A stretch of DNA of 64,000 nt from assembly GCF_023195835.1 (NCBI RefSeq), contig NZ_CP096199.1, forward strand, positions 1,116,001-1,180,000, in the 5' to 3' direction. Shown here piece by piece: positions 19,611 to 28,654 of the stretch. The position numbers and the translations under genes are program-made. Origin of the DNA: Vibrio sinaloensis. Lineage in GTDB: Bacteria > Pseudomonadota > Gammaproteobacteria > Enterobacterales > Vibrionaceae. The stretch's first letter is position 1, and the number at the start of each line of letters is the position of its first letter. The notes under the pieces were generated by a model. It was not told the DNA's origin. It saw only the letters and a list, made by a program, of their open reading frames with translations, and made no database searches.

Positions 19611-20123
19611 TTAGTGTTCGACCAAAATAAGAGAGTCGGTGTCGAATCCACGCTGTTTAGCTGCGGCGATAAAGCTATCGAGCAGCATTGGGTCGACTTC
19701 AGGTGAGCGGGTTAACAACCACAGATAGTCGTTGTTGGGTCCAGAAACAAAAGCGTATTGATAGCCGTTTTTATCAAGCTCGAATACCACGTAAGATCCG
19801 TAGAAGGGGCCGAAGAATGACACTTTTAGATAGCCTTGCTCTGGGCTATCAACAAAAAAAGCTTTGCCTTCGGCTTCTTTCCAGGCGGCTTCTTGTTCCG
19901 AATAGCCACGGTTAATCACTTTGACGCCACCATCTTCGCGCAGTGAGTAGGTGGCGGTGACTTTCGATAGACCACGCTCAAACGAGTGATCTAAACGTGC
20001 CACTTCGTACCAGGTACCTAAGTAGCGCTCAAGCTCAAAGTTATTGACTGGGGTAATCCCCTTAGGCATGCCTAAACAACCCGATAGAGTGATTAGGGTG
20101 AGTATTATAATCAGTTTTCTCAT
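19611..20123 (-). CDS. blc: Blc, bacterial lipocalin (outer-membrane lipoprotein)
   Basis: 170 residues from ATG at 20121-20123. The lipoprotein signal ends at lipobox LSGC, giving a lipid-anchored mature protein. The lipocalin GxW motif is at ERYLGTWYEVARLDHSFERGL, and the later conserved strands (YLKVSFFGPFYGSYVVFELD, YLWLLTRSPEVD) match Blc. The barrel binds lipids such as lysophospholipids at the envelope. It is transcribed in the same direction as the Hsp70 gene 44 bp upstream and may be read from it, or independently under stress control. Confidence 0.93.
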   Translation of the reverse strand: MRKLIIILTLITLSGCLGMPKGITPVNNFELERYLGTWYEVARLDHSFERGLSKVTATYSLREDGGVKVINRGYSEQEAAWKEAEGKAFFVDSPEQGYLKVSFFGPFYGSYVVFELDKNGYQYAFVSGPNNDYLWLLTRSPEVDPMLLDSFIAAAKQRGFDTDSLILVEH

Positions 20124-20167
20124 CGTTGTTCTCTCTTTGATTGCGCTTGATGCCAGCTTGTTTGCTG

Positions 20168-22975
20168 TTAACTACGAACCAACACCAGTCCATGTGGCAA
20201 GGCATCACCAAATACGCGTTTTGATTCACTGGCCGATAGCTCGGTCACTTGCTCCACCAGTGTAATCCACGAATCGGCAGCTTTACTTTGCTTCAGCTTA
20301 CTGACGACTTGCTGACGATAGTCGTCTTCAATGTCAAACAGGCGATCACCGGTTCTTCGGCACATCATGACCGCAGCGAACGCCACCATCGGCTGTTTTT
20401 GCCAGTCTTGTTCAAGCAGCTTGGGGAGCCACTGCTGCACTTGTTCGCGCGCGATAACGCTGTGTTGGCTACCATAAAGCGGTGTACGAGAAGCGAGTCG
20501 CCCTAGCGCCCACCAATGCGCTTGTTCAAACTGATTGGTGTTAAGTGCTTTACTCAGACACCAAGAAGCGAGCAAGACTTTGTCTTCGACCTCAAGGTGT
20601 TCAAGTGATGCGGCAAGACGGACCATAGATTCGTAGCCCATCTCGTGCGCAGTTTTGGCGGATTGAGGATTTTTCATCGCACTCGGATGTAAATATTTAG
20701 CGATCTCAGCCAAAATAGTTTCTTGGTGCTCTTGGTTAAGTCCGCCTGCAATCCGGCGCCAGAATACCCACCAATCGGTCCAACCTTGGTGATTCTTAAA
20801 CTGGATACCTTGCTGATACAAGCCCCAAATCTGTTCGATGCGCCATGAGTCGGTCGCATCGCCAAACCCCGGTCGTAAGCAAAAACCCGCGAGGCGGAAC
20901 CAGTTTTTTTCGTGTGCTTCTGAGCGGCGGCGGCGTTTACGTCCCAAGGCGCAAGCATCAAACAATTGGCGTAACGTGGTGAAGTCCCACTCGTCGCGCT
21001 TGCCGAGCTTGCGCTCAAGCTCTTTTGCCAAGGTTTTGATTTCATTGCCTTCGGCGCTTTTTTTGTTGCTGCTGTAGATTCGTGCTATCAAGGCTTTGCA
21101 ATCGTCGAGGCGAGGGTGGAGATCTTGCGCTTGTTCGGTATCGACTTTTGGGTTGCGAACTTCAAACTCGAGCGCCCAGCGTTTGCTCTCGTCATCAAGG
21201 TGAACACATTCCATCTTCAAGGTGCCAACTTCAGTTAACTGACAGGCAAGCTGCACTTCAACTCGCTCTTTTTGATTGGCATGTAAGCTGCCTCCTTGAC
21301 CTTCGAGCGTCACGATATAGGGCGGAAGAGGAGTAAATTGGTCTGGGTCGATGTCTACCATCACCCCATTTTGAATCGCTACTTGGTTGTTGAGTAAGTC
21401 ATGAGTGGTGGTGAGTAGATTGAAACGCACAGGTTCGCCCAGCGTGAGTGCAAAGCGTCGCCCACTAAGGCGGATTTCGTGGCCCTCGTCGGTCCCTTTA
21501 GCAAGCAAACATAACGCTTTGCCCATTTTGTTTTTTTCTTGTAGGTGCAGGAAATAAGAACGCGCTGCACCGCCGCCAATTTTAAGCTGGGCACCACGTC
21601 GTGCCTTACCATAGGCGACAGCCCCTAAAGCCACTGACCAGTCAGGGTGAGGGTTATCTAGCACAGTAACAGGCTCGCCGCGCCAGTTACCGAGCAGTTG
21701 GGTGACCCGCTGCGTGACCAGTTCGCTATTAAACACCCCACCATTAAGCAGCACCGCCACTGGGATGGCCGGTTGGTCTGACTGTTGCTGATTTAGCGCG
21801 GCGTGACAAACGGGTTGATGCTGGTGTAAAAACTCAGCAATGTGTTTGCTGACGGCAGGATCGGACACATAAGGCAGACCAAATTCTACCACTGCGCTGC
21901 GACGCTTATCTGGCTGCTGTGAAAAGTCCGACAAAGGGAAAAAGCCATCGAGTGCGATTTGATGCACCTCTTGCTTGGTTAAGCCGATGCTCTTGGTTCC
22001 ACCAAGGAGTTTAGAACCGCTACCGAGCATAGTGATTTTGACCTGTTCCGGCGCATCACTAGAAAGCAAGTGCTCTTTGGCCTGACGCGTTTGTTGGATT
22101 AGCTTGGTTAAGCTGGCGGCGTTGAGCTTTTTGCTTTGGCTAAAGCGCTGCTCGGCAAGGTGGGCGAGTGCTAAGTCTAGATTGTCGCCGCCTAGCATCA
22201 AGTGTTCGCCGACGCCGATACGATCGAGACTTAACTCAGCGCCATCAAACTTGGCTTCAATCAGGCTTAAATCGGTGGTGCCGCCACCCACGTCACAGAC
22301 TAAGATCAGCGGCAAAGAGTGTAACTGCTGGGCTGCATTTTTCTGGTGGCGAGCGTACCAGTCGTAACAGACGGCTTGAGGCTCTTCAAGCAAGATAATT
22401 CGATCCAGTCCGGCAAGTTTTGCTGCTTCTAGTGTGAGCTTGCGAGCCGCCTCATCAAATGAAGCGGGAACGGTAACCACCACGTCTTGATCTTCGAGTC
22501 GATCACTTGGGTTGCGATAGTTCCAAGCTTGACGGATATGATTGAGGTAGCTGGCACTTGCGATCACAGGAGAGACTTTATCGACATCTTCTGCCGCTGC
22601 CCAAGGGAGAATGTCGGAGCGGCGGTCGACACCTTGATGAGATAGCCAACTTTTCGCACTCGATACTTGACGCCCTTCCACTTTAGCACCGAGATCACGC
22701 GCCCACTCTCCGATGATGACGTTGGAAATATCGCCTGGCACCGGTTGGTTTTCCCAAGGAAGCGTCAGATCTTGTGCAGAGATTTGTTGCTTGGCTGGGT
22801 GATAGCGAAATGAGGGGAGGAGTGGTTTACGGACCACCTCTCCGGGACCTATCAGTTGATCGATTGCAAACAGATGAACCTCTGATTGCTGAAGCTGCTG
22901 AGTAATTTCGCAGTAGGCGACCACGGTATTGGTGGTGCCCAAGTCAATACCGACTAAAAAGCGCGCTGATGCCAT
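20168..22975 (-). CDS. Hsp70-family protein with C-terminal DUF3731 extension
   Basis: 935 residues from ATG at 22973-22975 (AAGGTG upstream). The N-terminal actin-like ATPase is recognisable by its phosphate loops VGIDLGTTNTVVAY and VCDVGGGTTDLSLIEA and the adenosine motif LLNGGVFNSE. Instead of a DnaK substrate-binding domain and EEVD-like tail there is a beta region (about 480-600) and a long helical C-terminus (about 620-935), consistent with DUF3731. This is a non-canonical Hsp70 whose client is unknown. It lies downstream of a second Hsp70 gene and a DUF2760 gene; a terminator-like hairpin lies between the two Hsp70 genes. Confidence 0.88.
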   Translation of the reverse strand: MASARFLVGIDLGTTNTVVAYCEITQQLQQSEVHLFAIDQLIGPGEVVRKPLLPSFRYHPAKQQISAQDLTLPWENQPVPGDISNVIIGEWARDLGAKVEGRQVSSAKSWLSHQGVDRRSDILPWAAAEDVDKVSPVIASASYLNHIRQAWNYRNPSDRLEDQDVVVTVPASFDEAARKLTLEAAKLAGLDRIILLEEPQAVCYDWYARHQKNAAQQLHSLPLILVCDVGGGTTDLSLIEAKFDGAELSLDRIGVGEHLMLGGDNLDLALAHLAEQRFSQSKKLNAASLTKLIQQTRQAKEHLLSSDAPEQVKITMLGSGSKLLGGTKSIGLTKQEVHQIALDGFFPLSDFSQQPDKRRSAVVEFGLPYVSDPAVSKHIAEFLHQHQPVCHAALNQQQSDQPAIPVAVLLNGGVFNSELVTQRVTQLLGNWRGEPVTVLDNPHPDWSVALGAVAYGKARRGAQLKIGGGAARSYFLHLQEKNKMGKALCLLAKGTDEGHEIRLSGRRFALTLGEPVRFNLLTTTHDLLNNQVAIQNGVMVDIDPDQFTPLPPYIVTLEGQGGSLHANQKERVEVQLACQLTEVGTLKMECVHLDDESKRWALEFEVRNPKVDTEQAQDLHPRLDDCKALIARIYSSNKKSAEGNEIKTLAKELERKLGKRDEWDFTTLRQLFDACALGRKRRRRSEAHEKNWFRLAGFCLRPGFGDATDSWRIEQIWGLYQQGIQFKNHQGWTDWWVFWRRIAGGLNQEHQETILAEIAKYLHPSAMKNPQSAKTAHEMGYESMVRLAASLEHLEVEDKVLLASWCLSKALNTNQFEQAHWWALGRLASRTPLYGSQHSVIAREQVQQWLPKLLEQDWQKQPMVAFAAVMMCRRTGDRLFDIEDDYRQQVVSKLKQSKAADSWITLVEQVTELSASESKRVFGDALPHGLVLVRS

Positions 22976-23049
22976 GTAACCACACCTTTGTTCAAACTCT
23001 TAAGTGCCACGCCTGACTAGGCAGATTGCGCAGCCAAAAGGCACGAATA

Positions 23050-23071
23050 AAAACGGCACCTAGGGTGCCGT
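23050..23071 (-). terminator. hairpin with T-run between the two Hsp70 genes
   Basis: On the minus strand ACGGCACC and GGTGCCGT pair around a 3-base loop and are followed directly by TTTTTATT. It lies 8 bp after the upstream Hsp70 stop, so it should limit expression of the 935-residue Hsp70 relative to the first two genes unless that gene has its own promoter. Confidence 0.75.
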
Positions 23072-23078
23072 GATAAGA

Positions 23079-25010
23079 TTATGCTTGTTGATTTGAGTTG
23101 GCGTTTGAGTCTTCACGCACGTCAAACTCAACATGCCATTTCTGACCATTATCGCTGGCGATAGCTTCCAGATATAGGGTTCCTAACTCAGTGACTCGCG
23201 ACGCGAGCGTCACAGGTACCACGTCTCCTTGGCGACGACCTTGTGAGACGGGCAACGTCACTTGGATCTCTGGCAACTGTTCGAGCTCATCGTCTCCCCA
23301 ATGGTCGAGATGCGTACCGGCACTGTCTTCGCGGCGCACGGTTGAGCCAAAGAACTGGAAGTTTACTGGCTGGCCGATGACCAAACCGAATTCTTGACTC
23401 GGGACTTCAACGCTAGAGCCTTCTTCCATGCCAAATGGTGCAACACAAAGTGCTTCCATAGGAGGCGCCATACCTGGAATCGCAGGCATGGCACTCTCGA
23501 TACCCACATAGTAGCTCGAGGCAATACCGCCGCGAATACGTACGCCTTGGCCGCGGCGCACTGCGCCGTAGTAGCTGGCGCCGCTAGCGACAGCGAGATC
23601 TAAATCAACCCCAGTCAGACGTTTGGCCGCTGGAGCATTGGCCTCTACTAGCCAATGGTTGATAGTCTGCTCTAGACGCTCAGCAAGTAGCGCGGATTTC
23701 AACACGCCGCCGTTGAACAAAATTGCGGTCGGCTTAATGAACTCGGTCGCAGCTGGCGCTCCACCCATACCTGGCATATTGGCAAAAGGGTTGAACTCCG
23801 CCTGTTGCTGCGGCGCATCCCCTTGGGCATTGGCTTGTTTCGTTAAGAACGCGGCGATGTGACGCGTGATCCCGGCGTCTTGCGCATAAGGCAAGCCCAT
23901 TTGCGTTAAGGCCGCACGATTGCGCTGCATAGGTTGCTCGGTAATCGCAACTTGTGGGAAAAAGCCATCAACTAAAGTTTGCTGTACTTCCGCTTGAGTC
24001 AGTTCTGTCTTAAGCGTCGCTCCAAGCAGTTTAGAGCCGCGACTCGGTACCACGATGGGCACAGATTGCAGCTCACTGTCGTTAAGCAAGGCTTCTTTGG
24101 CGTCACGGCAGGCATGAGTCATCGCCTGAACTTGCCACGGCTGAAGCTCTTTGCCCTCTTGAGCCAACTTCATTTTCAGTCGGTATGCTAGTGCCAGATC
24201 CATGTTGTCGCCGCCCAGCAAAATGTGCTCACCGACTGCAATGCGGTTCAGGCTAAGATTACCTTCATGCTCGGTGACTTCGACCAAGGATAAGTCGGTC
24301 GTGCCGCCACCGATATCAACAACTAAAACAATATCACCAACCGTCACTTGATCGCGCCAGGTATCATTGCTGTTATCTATCCAGTGATAAAGCGCCGCTT
24401 GCGGTTCTTCAAGCAAGGTCAGCTGAGTTAAGCCCACGTTTCTAGCCGCTTCGGCGGTGAGATCTCGAGCTGCTGGGTCGAACGAAGCCGGGACAGTGAT
24501 GGTCACATCTTGCTCGGCCAGCGGGTGTTGTGGGTGGGTGTGATCCCATGCTTGTTTCAGGTGTTCTAGGTAAAGCTCGGTCGCGCGCAGTGGTGATACC
24601 TTTTCGACCTCTTCAGGGCTTCCGGCTGGAAGAAAGGCATCACGACGATTGACGCCACCGTGACAAAGCCACGACTTTGCACTCGCTACTAGACGAATAG
24701 GGGTTTTGGCACCTAAGTTACGGGCGATTGCGCCAACAAGTGCTTTCGGCTCTGAAGACCATGGCAGAACGCGTGAAGCAGGGCTCATTTCGTGCTCATG
24801 GGGTTGATACAAAAATGAGCCAAGCTGGCTACGAGTTTCAACGGTTCCAGGCGCTGTCAATTGGGCAATCGGCATCACGGATACGCGGGCATCTTCTTCG
24901 CGCGTATCGACATAGGAAAGAACGCAGTGGGTAGTGCCTAAATCGATGCCTACACTGTAGGTGGCATTCGCTGTTGCAACGCTTTGTGTGCTGTTGTCTT
25001 GGTGTTCCAT
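23079..25010 (-). CDS. Hsp70-family protein with short C-terminus
   Basis: 643 residues from ATG at 25008-25010. Its start shares one base with the stop of the upstream DUF2760 gene (TAATG), indicating translational coupling. The ATPase motifs are VGIDLGTTHCVLSYVD, VVDIGGGTTDLSLVEV and AILFNGGVLKSALL. A Pro/Gly/Met-rich insertion (NPFANMPGMGGAPAAT) interrupts the ATPase lobe. After about residue 500 a beta domain follows but there is no helical lid, and the chain ends soon after HVEFDVRE. It is paralogous to the following 935-residue Hsp70 and not an orthologue of DnaK or HscA. Confidence 0.88.
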   Translation of the reverse strand: MEHQDNSTQSVATANATYSVGIDLGTTHCVLSYVDTREEDARVSVMPIAQLTAPGTVETRSQLGSFLYQPHEHEMSPASRVLPWSSEPKALVGAIARNLGAKTPIRLVASAKSWLCHGGVNRRDAFLPAGSPEEVEKVSPLRATELYLEHLKQAWDHTHPQHPLAEQDVTITVPASFDPAARDLTAEAARNVGLTQLTLLEEPQAALYHWIDNSNDTWRDQVTVGDIVLVVDIGGGTTDLSLVEVTEHEGNLSLNRIAVGEHILLGGDNMDLALAYRLKMKLAQEGKELQPWQVQAMTHACRDAKEALLNDSELQSVPIVVPSRGSKLLGATLKTELTQAEVQQTLVDGFFPQVAITEQPMQRNRAALTQMGLPYAQDAGITRHIAAFLTKQANAQGDAPQQQAEFNPFANMPGMGGAPAATEFIKPTAILFNGGVLKSALLAERLEQTINHWLVEANAPAAKRLTGVDLDLAVASGASYYGAVRRGQGVRIRGGIASSYYVGIESAMPAIPGMAPPMEALCVAPFGMEEGSSVEVPSQEFGLVIGQPVNFQFFGSTVRREDSAGTHLDHWGDDELEQLPEIQVTLPVSQGRRQGDVVPVTLASRVTELGTLYLEAIASDNGQKWHVEFDVREDSNANSNQQA

Positions 25011-25642
25011 TACAACTCCACCTCAGCCGGTGCGATCACAGAGGCGTCGTAGTTCTCTGCCAGTTTAGGCAAGTTGATGGCACTTGCTTTCCAACCTTTG
25101 TGTACTAGCGTTCCGTGGAATGGCGCACTGCCAGTCACGTTACCGGTCAGGCGAATCTGTTGCGGATTGAAGCCCTCTTCAACGGTAATACGTGTTTCTT
25201 CGTCTTCGCTGCGAATCGTTTCAAGCGTCAAGTAGTCGCTCAGTACCTTCTGCCCACCTGTGTGGATCACTCGAGCAGCGGCGCCGACTTCTTCATCTGA
25301 GAAAGCCGTGAGGTCTTCTTTAAGGAAGTCAATCAAGCGCGCTTCTTGTTGCATGATAGACAGCAACTGCATGGCAGAGTCGGTTGAGGCAGTAGCGAGT
25401 TTCGATTCTACTTCGACCACTTTCTCAACGACTTTTTCGACTTCGACGACTTTTTCGACTTCGACAATTTTCTCAACCGGCTTTTCTACCTCAACGATTT
25501 TTTCGACGGGCTTTTCGACCACTTTCTCGATCACTTTTGATTTGCGTGAAACCGCAACAAGCAAGAGTAGGACACTGGACGCAGCTAAGCCTGCGTGAAG
25601 CATATCGAACGTTTGAGGGATCATTTGTAAATCGAACGTCAT
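25010..25642 (-). CDS. DUF2760 membrane protein with VEK repeat linker
   Basis: 210 residues from ATG at 25640-25642, chosen for the AAAGAGA site; an in-frame TTG at 25681 has none. A single membrane segment near the N-terminus (about residues 15-32, AGLAASSVLLLLVAV) precedes a highly charged stretch of V-E-K/P-V-E-K-I-V-E repeats (about residues 37-80) that probably forms an extended or coiled rod. The C-terminal domain (RLIDFLKEDLTAFSDEEVGAAARVI, then HKGWKASAINLPKLAENYDASVIAPAEVEL) matches DUF2760. The neighbours are two Hsp70-like genes, the next one coupled by TAATG, so it may recruit these ATPases to the membrane; that role is inference. Confidence 0.87.
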   Translation of the reverse strand: MTFDLQMIPQTFDMLHAGLAASSVLLLLVAVSRKSKVIEKVVEKPVEKIVEVEKPVEKIVEVEKVVEVEKVVEKVVEVESKLATASTDSAMQLLSIMQQEARLIDFLKEDLTAFSDEEVGAAARVIHTGGQKVLSDYLTLETIRSEDEETRITVEEGFNPQQIRLTGNVTGSAPFHGTLVHKGWKASAINLPKLAENYDASVIAPAEVEL

Positions 25643-26005
25643 GACAATTCTCTTTAAGTTTCTGATTGCAGAGACGGGCAAATCTCTGTGAAGGCTCTGG
25701 GTTGGAAAGAGAGCCCAGTTATTCTGTTAGATTGGGGCGGATATTAGCACAATCAAGCCGCTGTTCAGCTACTAAAACAGGTCTAATCAGGGATCTTAGC
25801 GCCTAATCGGTCTGTTTTTAACCGAAATGTCGCTGAGTTTAATGCGCTAACAGACCCCGAGGTTTACTTGGCGCTGCGATGATGAAAGATACGAGCGAGT
25901 ATGATTCCAATTGGCTTCCATCAAGCTAACATTAACTTGAATTCGAGTTTTGCCATTTTCTGATGTAGAATTTCGCGCTTTGCGGAAACTGAACAAAGGC
26001 CAACC
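25643..26005. other. divergent control region between DUF2760 and exonuclease genes
   Basis: 363 bp without a gene. It contains the sigma32-like promoter at 25729-25757 (minus). Towards the exonuclease there is an A/T-rich segment that presumably holds its promoter. No small gene is convincing. Confidence 0.6.
25729..25757 (-). promoter_or_regulatory. sigma32-like heat-shock promoter for the DUF2760-Hsp70 operon
   Basis: On the minus strand CTTGATT (25757-25751) and CCCCAATCT (25737-25729) are separated by 13 bp. This is the same -35 core and spacer length as the E. coli dnaK P1 promoter (CTTGAT... 13 ...CCCCAT). The predicted start lies about 80 nt upstream of the DUF2760 ATG. Confidence 0.65.
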
Positions 26006-26536
26006 ATGAACCATAACCGTGTTGTGTGTTTTGATTTAGAAATGTGCTGTTGGAATGAAAACGGTGTCGGTACTACTGGGGAGATCATCGAAGTTGGACT
26101 AGCCGAAATCGACCTAGTGAAAGGCGAGATCGTGAAACGCGCGCAATATTACGTCAAGCCCGAGCAGGATGAGGTTTCGCTGTTTTGCTCTCAGTTGACA
26201 GGGATTACGCCACGCAAAATCGAAAAACAAGGGCGTCCACTCGAGCAGGTTATCAAATCGATGGTCAAAAACTTTGGTGGCGCGAACAAGATTTATGCTG
26301 CCTGGGGACGTGACGACCGTATTCTCGCAAAAGAGTGCCAAGACAAGGGCATCGAGATGCCATTTAACGAATTCATTAACCTAGCGACCCTGTTTCGCAT
26401 CCAAAATCGACTCAAAGATAAACGGGTCGGACACAAAGCGGCGCAAGAGAGCAAAGGCATTGAGTGGGAAGGGCGCCAGCACTCAGGTTATGTTGACGCA
26501 TACAACTTAGCCAAACTTGCGTTGACTATGTTGTGA
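26006..26536 (+). CDS. DEDDh 3'-5' exonuclease family protein
   Basis: 176 residues from ATG at 26006. The exonuclease catalytic set is complete: D10 and E12 in CFDLEMC, the aspartates of AAWGRDDRIL, and H159 with D164 in QHSGYVDAYNLA. The overall form resembles the ERI1/KapD-like group of single-domain DEDDh nucleases rather than DnaQ or RNase T. It is expected to degrade RNA or DNA from the 3' end in the cytoplasm using two metal ions; the substrate is not known. A bidirectional terminator follows. Confidence 0.87.
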   Translation: MNHNRVVCFDLEMCCWNENGVGTTGEIIEVGLAEIDLVKGEIVKRAQYYVKPEQDEVSLFCSQLTGITPRKIEKQGRPLEQVIKSMVKNFGGANKIYAAWGRDDRILAKECQDKGIEMPFNEFINLATLFRIQNRLKDKRVGHKAAQESKGIEWEGRQHSGYVDAYNLAKLALTML

Positions 26537-26541
26537 TCGAA

Positions 26542-26563
26542 AGAGGGAGCGACGGCTCCCTCT
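26542..26563. terminator. bidirectional terminator hairpin
   Basis: Perfect 9-bp GC-rich stem AGAGGGAGC / GCTCCCTCT with a 4-base loop between the convergent exonuclease and dctM genes. Confidence 0.75.
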
Positions 26564-26580
26564 GTGATTGGTCAGCCAGA

Positions 26581-27990
26581 TTAGGCGTAACCGATGAGTT
26601 GGGGCAGCCACAACACGATACTTGGAAACGCTATCAACACTGCTATCGTAACCACGTCGGCGATAAAGAAAGGTGTACAGCCACGAAAAACGTCTTGCAC
26701 TGAACACTCAGGACGAACGCCAGCGACCACAAAACAGTTCAAGCCGATTGGCGGGGTGATCAAGCACAGCTCTGCCATTTTCACCACTATGATGCCAAAC
26801 CAAATCGCACAACCTATCCCTGAAACGCCAAAGGCAGAGTCGACCGCTGCGACATCCGCCCCGCCGTTGAGGGCAATAATCGCTGGATACACCACAGGCA
26901 GTGTTAGCAGCAACATTCCAATCGCGTCCATAAACATGCCAAGTACGGCGTATGCAAGCAAGATGAACAATAGAGTTAACATCGGGCTTTGCTCTAGACT
27001 GACTATCCAATCAGAAAAGGCACTAGGCAAGTCGGCGAAGCCAAGGAAGCGAACGTAAATCAAAACACCCCAAATGATGGCAAAAATCATCGCTGATAAT
27101 TTTGCCGTTTCCATTAACGAGCTCTTGATCTCTTTCCAGCGGCTGCCATGGTAAAGGGCGACCAACAGAATCACACTCGCCCCGAGAGCGCCTGCCTCAG
27201 TCGGGGTTCCGACCCCGCCGTAAATACAAATCATGATGATGGCAACAACAAAGAAGATCGGCGCAGCACTGGGCAGTGATTCAAAGCGTTGTTTCCACGT
27301 GTATCCTCGCACTGGTGGACCAAAGTCTTTTTTGGTCATCGCTAACAAGATCACTAATCCGCCGTATATCAACGCAGAGACAAACCCTGGGATAAATCCT
27401 GCCATCAATAGTGCCCCGACATCTTGTTCGACGATAATCGCATAGATAACCAGTATTGCTGAAGGTGGGATCAATGAGGCCAAGGTTCCGCCCGCGGCCA
27501 CCACCCCTGCCGCAAAGCGTTTGTCGTAGCCAAGCTTGAGCATTTCGGGCACCGCGATACGAGCAAAAACCGCCGATGTTGCGACAGATGCGCCTGAGAC
27601 AGCCGCAAATCCAGCGGTCGAAAACACCGTTGCCACTCCCATACCGCCGGGTAACCAACCAACCCAACGTTTGGCCGCTTCAAACAGCGCTTTGGTTAAC
27701 CCCGCGTGGTAGGCGAGAAAGCCGATCAGGATGAAGGTTGGAATTAAAGACAGCGCCAATGAAGACACTTTAGAGTGAGGAATGGTCCCCGCCATTTTAA
27801 GCGCAACCATAAAGCCACGCTCAAATCCCAGCTTGGCGCTGAAAATCCACACTAAACCAAGAAAACCGGCAATCGCTGCGGCGAAGGCGACCCGCACTCC
27901 GAGTAACACAAACACCAACATCGCGCCTGACACCCATAAGCCAATTTCAATACTGTCCATATTGGCCATGGTTTGTAATAAATCCGACAA
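26581..27990 (-). CDS. dctM: TRAP transporter large permease, DctM type
   Basis: 469 residues from TTG at 27988-27990, chosen because AGGAG lies 7 nt upstream; an in-frame GTG at 27996 is too close to that site, and ATG at 27960 is another option. The protein is the 12-segment large membrane subunit of a tripartite ATP-independent periplasmic transporter; typical DctM text includes SGASVATSAVFARIAVPEMLKLGYDKRFA and GGTLASLIPPSAILVIYA. It couples uptake of an organic acid to a sodium gradient. It is the last gene of dctP-dctQ-dctM. Confidence 0.92.
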   Translation of the reverse strand: MSDLLQTMANMDSIEIGLWVSGAMLVFVLLGVRVAFAAAIAGFLGLVWIFSAKLGFERGFMVALKMAGTIPHSKVSSLALSLIPTFILIGFLAYHAGLTKALFEAAKRWVGWLPGGMGVATVFSTAGFAAVSGASVATSAVFARIAVPEMLKLGYDKRFAAGVVAAGGTLASLIPPSAILVIYAIIVEQDVGALLMAGFIPGFVSALIYGGLVILLAMTKKDFGPPVRGYTWKQRFESLPSAAPIFFVVAIIMICIYGGVGTPTEAGALGASVILLVALYHGSRWKEIKSSLMETAKLSAMIFAIIWGVLIYVRFLGFADLPSAFSDWIVSLEQSPMLTLLFILLAYAVLGMFMDAIGMLLLTLPVVYPAIIALNGGADVAAVDSAFGVSGIGCAIWFGIIVVKMAELCLITPPIGLNCFVVAGVRPECSVQDVFRGCTPFFIADVVTIAVLIAFPSIVLWLPQLIGYA

Positions 27991-28008
27991 AGTCACTCTC
28001 CTAGATAT

Positions 28009-28620
28009 TTAATCGTGTCCACTAACGGTTTCCGCTTCTTTTGCGGCGACTTCGGCTGCCGACTCAATCAAAGGCACACCGACGGGACGAGAACTCCCGG
28101 CAACCAAGGCGCGCAAATAGCCCCAGATTTGCAGCACTAGCCGTAGCGCGAGAATGGTCAGGGCGATGGTAACCACCAGCTTGGCTGGCCAGGTCGGCAG
28201 ATTGATATCAAGTGACGAGTCACCAATCGAATAGGCACGCCAAAAGTGCAAGTAGGAGCCGTAAATCAACACCAAATTGACCCCTAACATAAGCAGGGTC
28301 GAAAGCAGTTCGGTGAACCAGAGTGTTCGACCATGGAATTGGCCGATCACTATGTCCATGCGAATATGGCCACCCATGCGTTGGGTGTAGGCGATACCAA
28401 GAAACGCGATGAACGCCATGGCTTGCTCGACCCAGTCGACATAGCCACTGATCGGCGATGAAAACAGCCAACGACTGAGGACATTCACGGTGGCGAGGAA
28501 CACCAACAAGAAGATCACCACGCCACCGGCGAGGTTGAGAAAAGATTCAAGTTTAAACAGCCAACGGTCTATGCGACTAAACCGCGAGCTATCTTCGAGT
28601 ACAGAAGCAGCAGCTGACAT
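28009..28620 (-). CDS. dctQ: TRAP transporter small permease, DctQ type
   Basis: 203 residues from ATG at 28618-28620. Four membrane helices are visible (about 33-55, 70-90, 105-130 and 150-175) with the DctQ signature NVLSRWLFSSPISGYVDWVEQAMAFI... and GGHIRMDIV. It supports the large permease in the inner membrane. The N- and C-terminal tails are longer than usual and polar, with a C-terminus rich in alanine and glutamate. It ends 18 bp before the dctM start. Confidence 0.9.
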   Translation of the reverse strand: MSAAASVLEDSSRFSRIDRWLFKLESFLNLAGGVVIFLLVFLATVNVLSRWLFSSPISGYVDWVEQAMAFIAFLGIAYTQRMGGHIRMDIVIGQFHGRTLWFTELLSTLLMLGVNLVLIYGSYLHFWRAYSIGDSSLDINLPTWPAKLVVTIALTILALRLVLQIWGYLRALVAGSSRPVGVPLIESAAEVAAKEAETVSGHD

Positions 28621-28654
28621 CGTGCTCTCCTAGCTAAATAAGTGGATAAACAAT

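Noticed and set aside
25400-25535. Possible CRISPR-like or tandem DNA repeat
   Set aside because: Units are irregular and in frame with the VEK repeats of the DUF2760 protein; there are no spacers.
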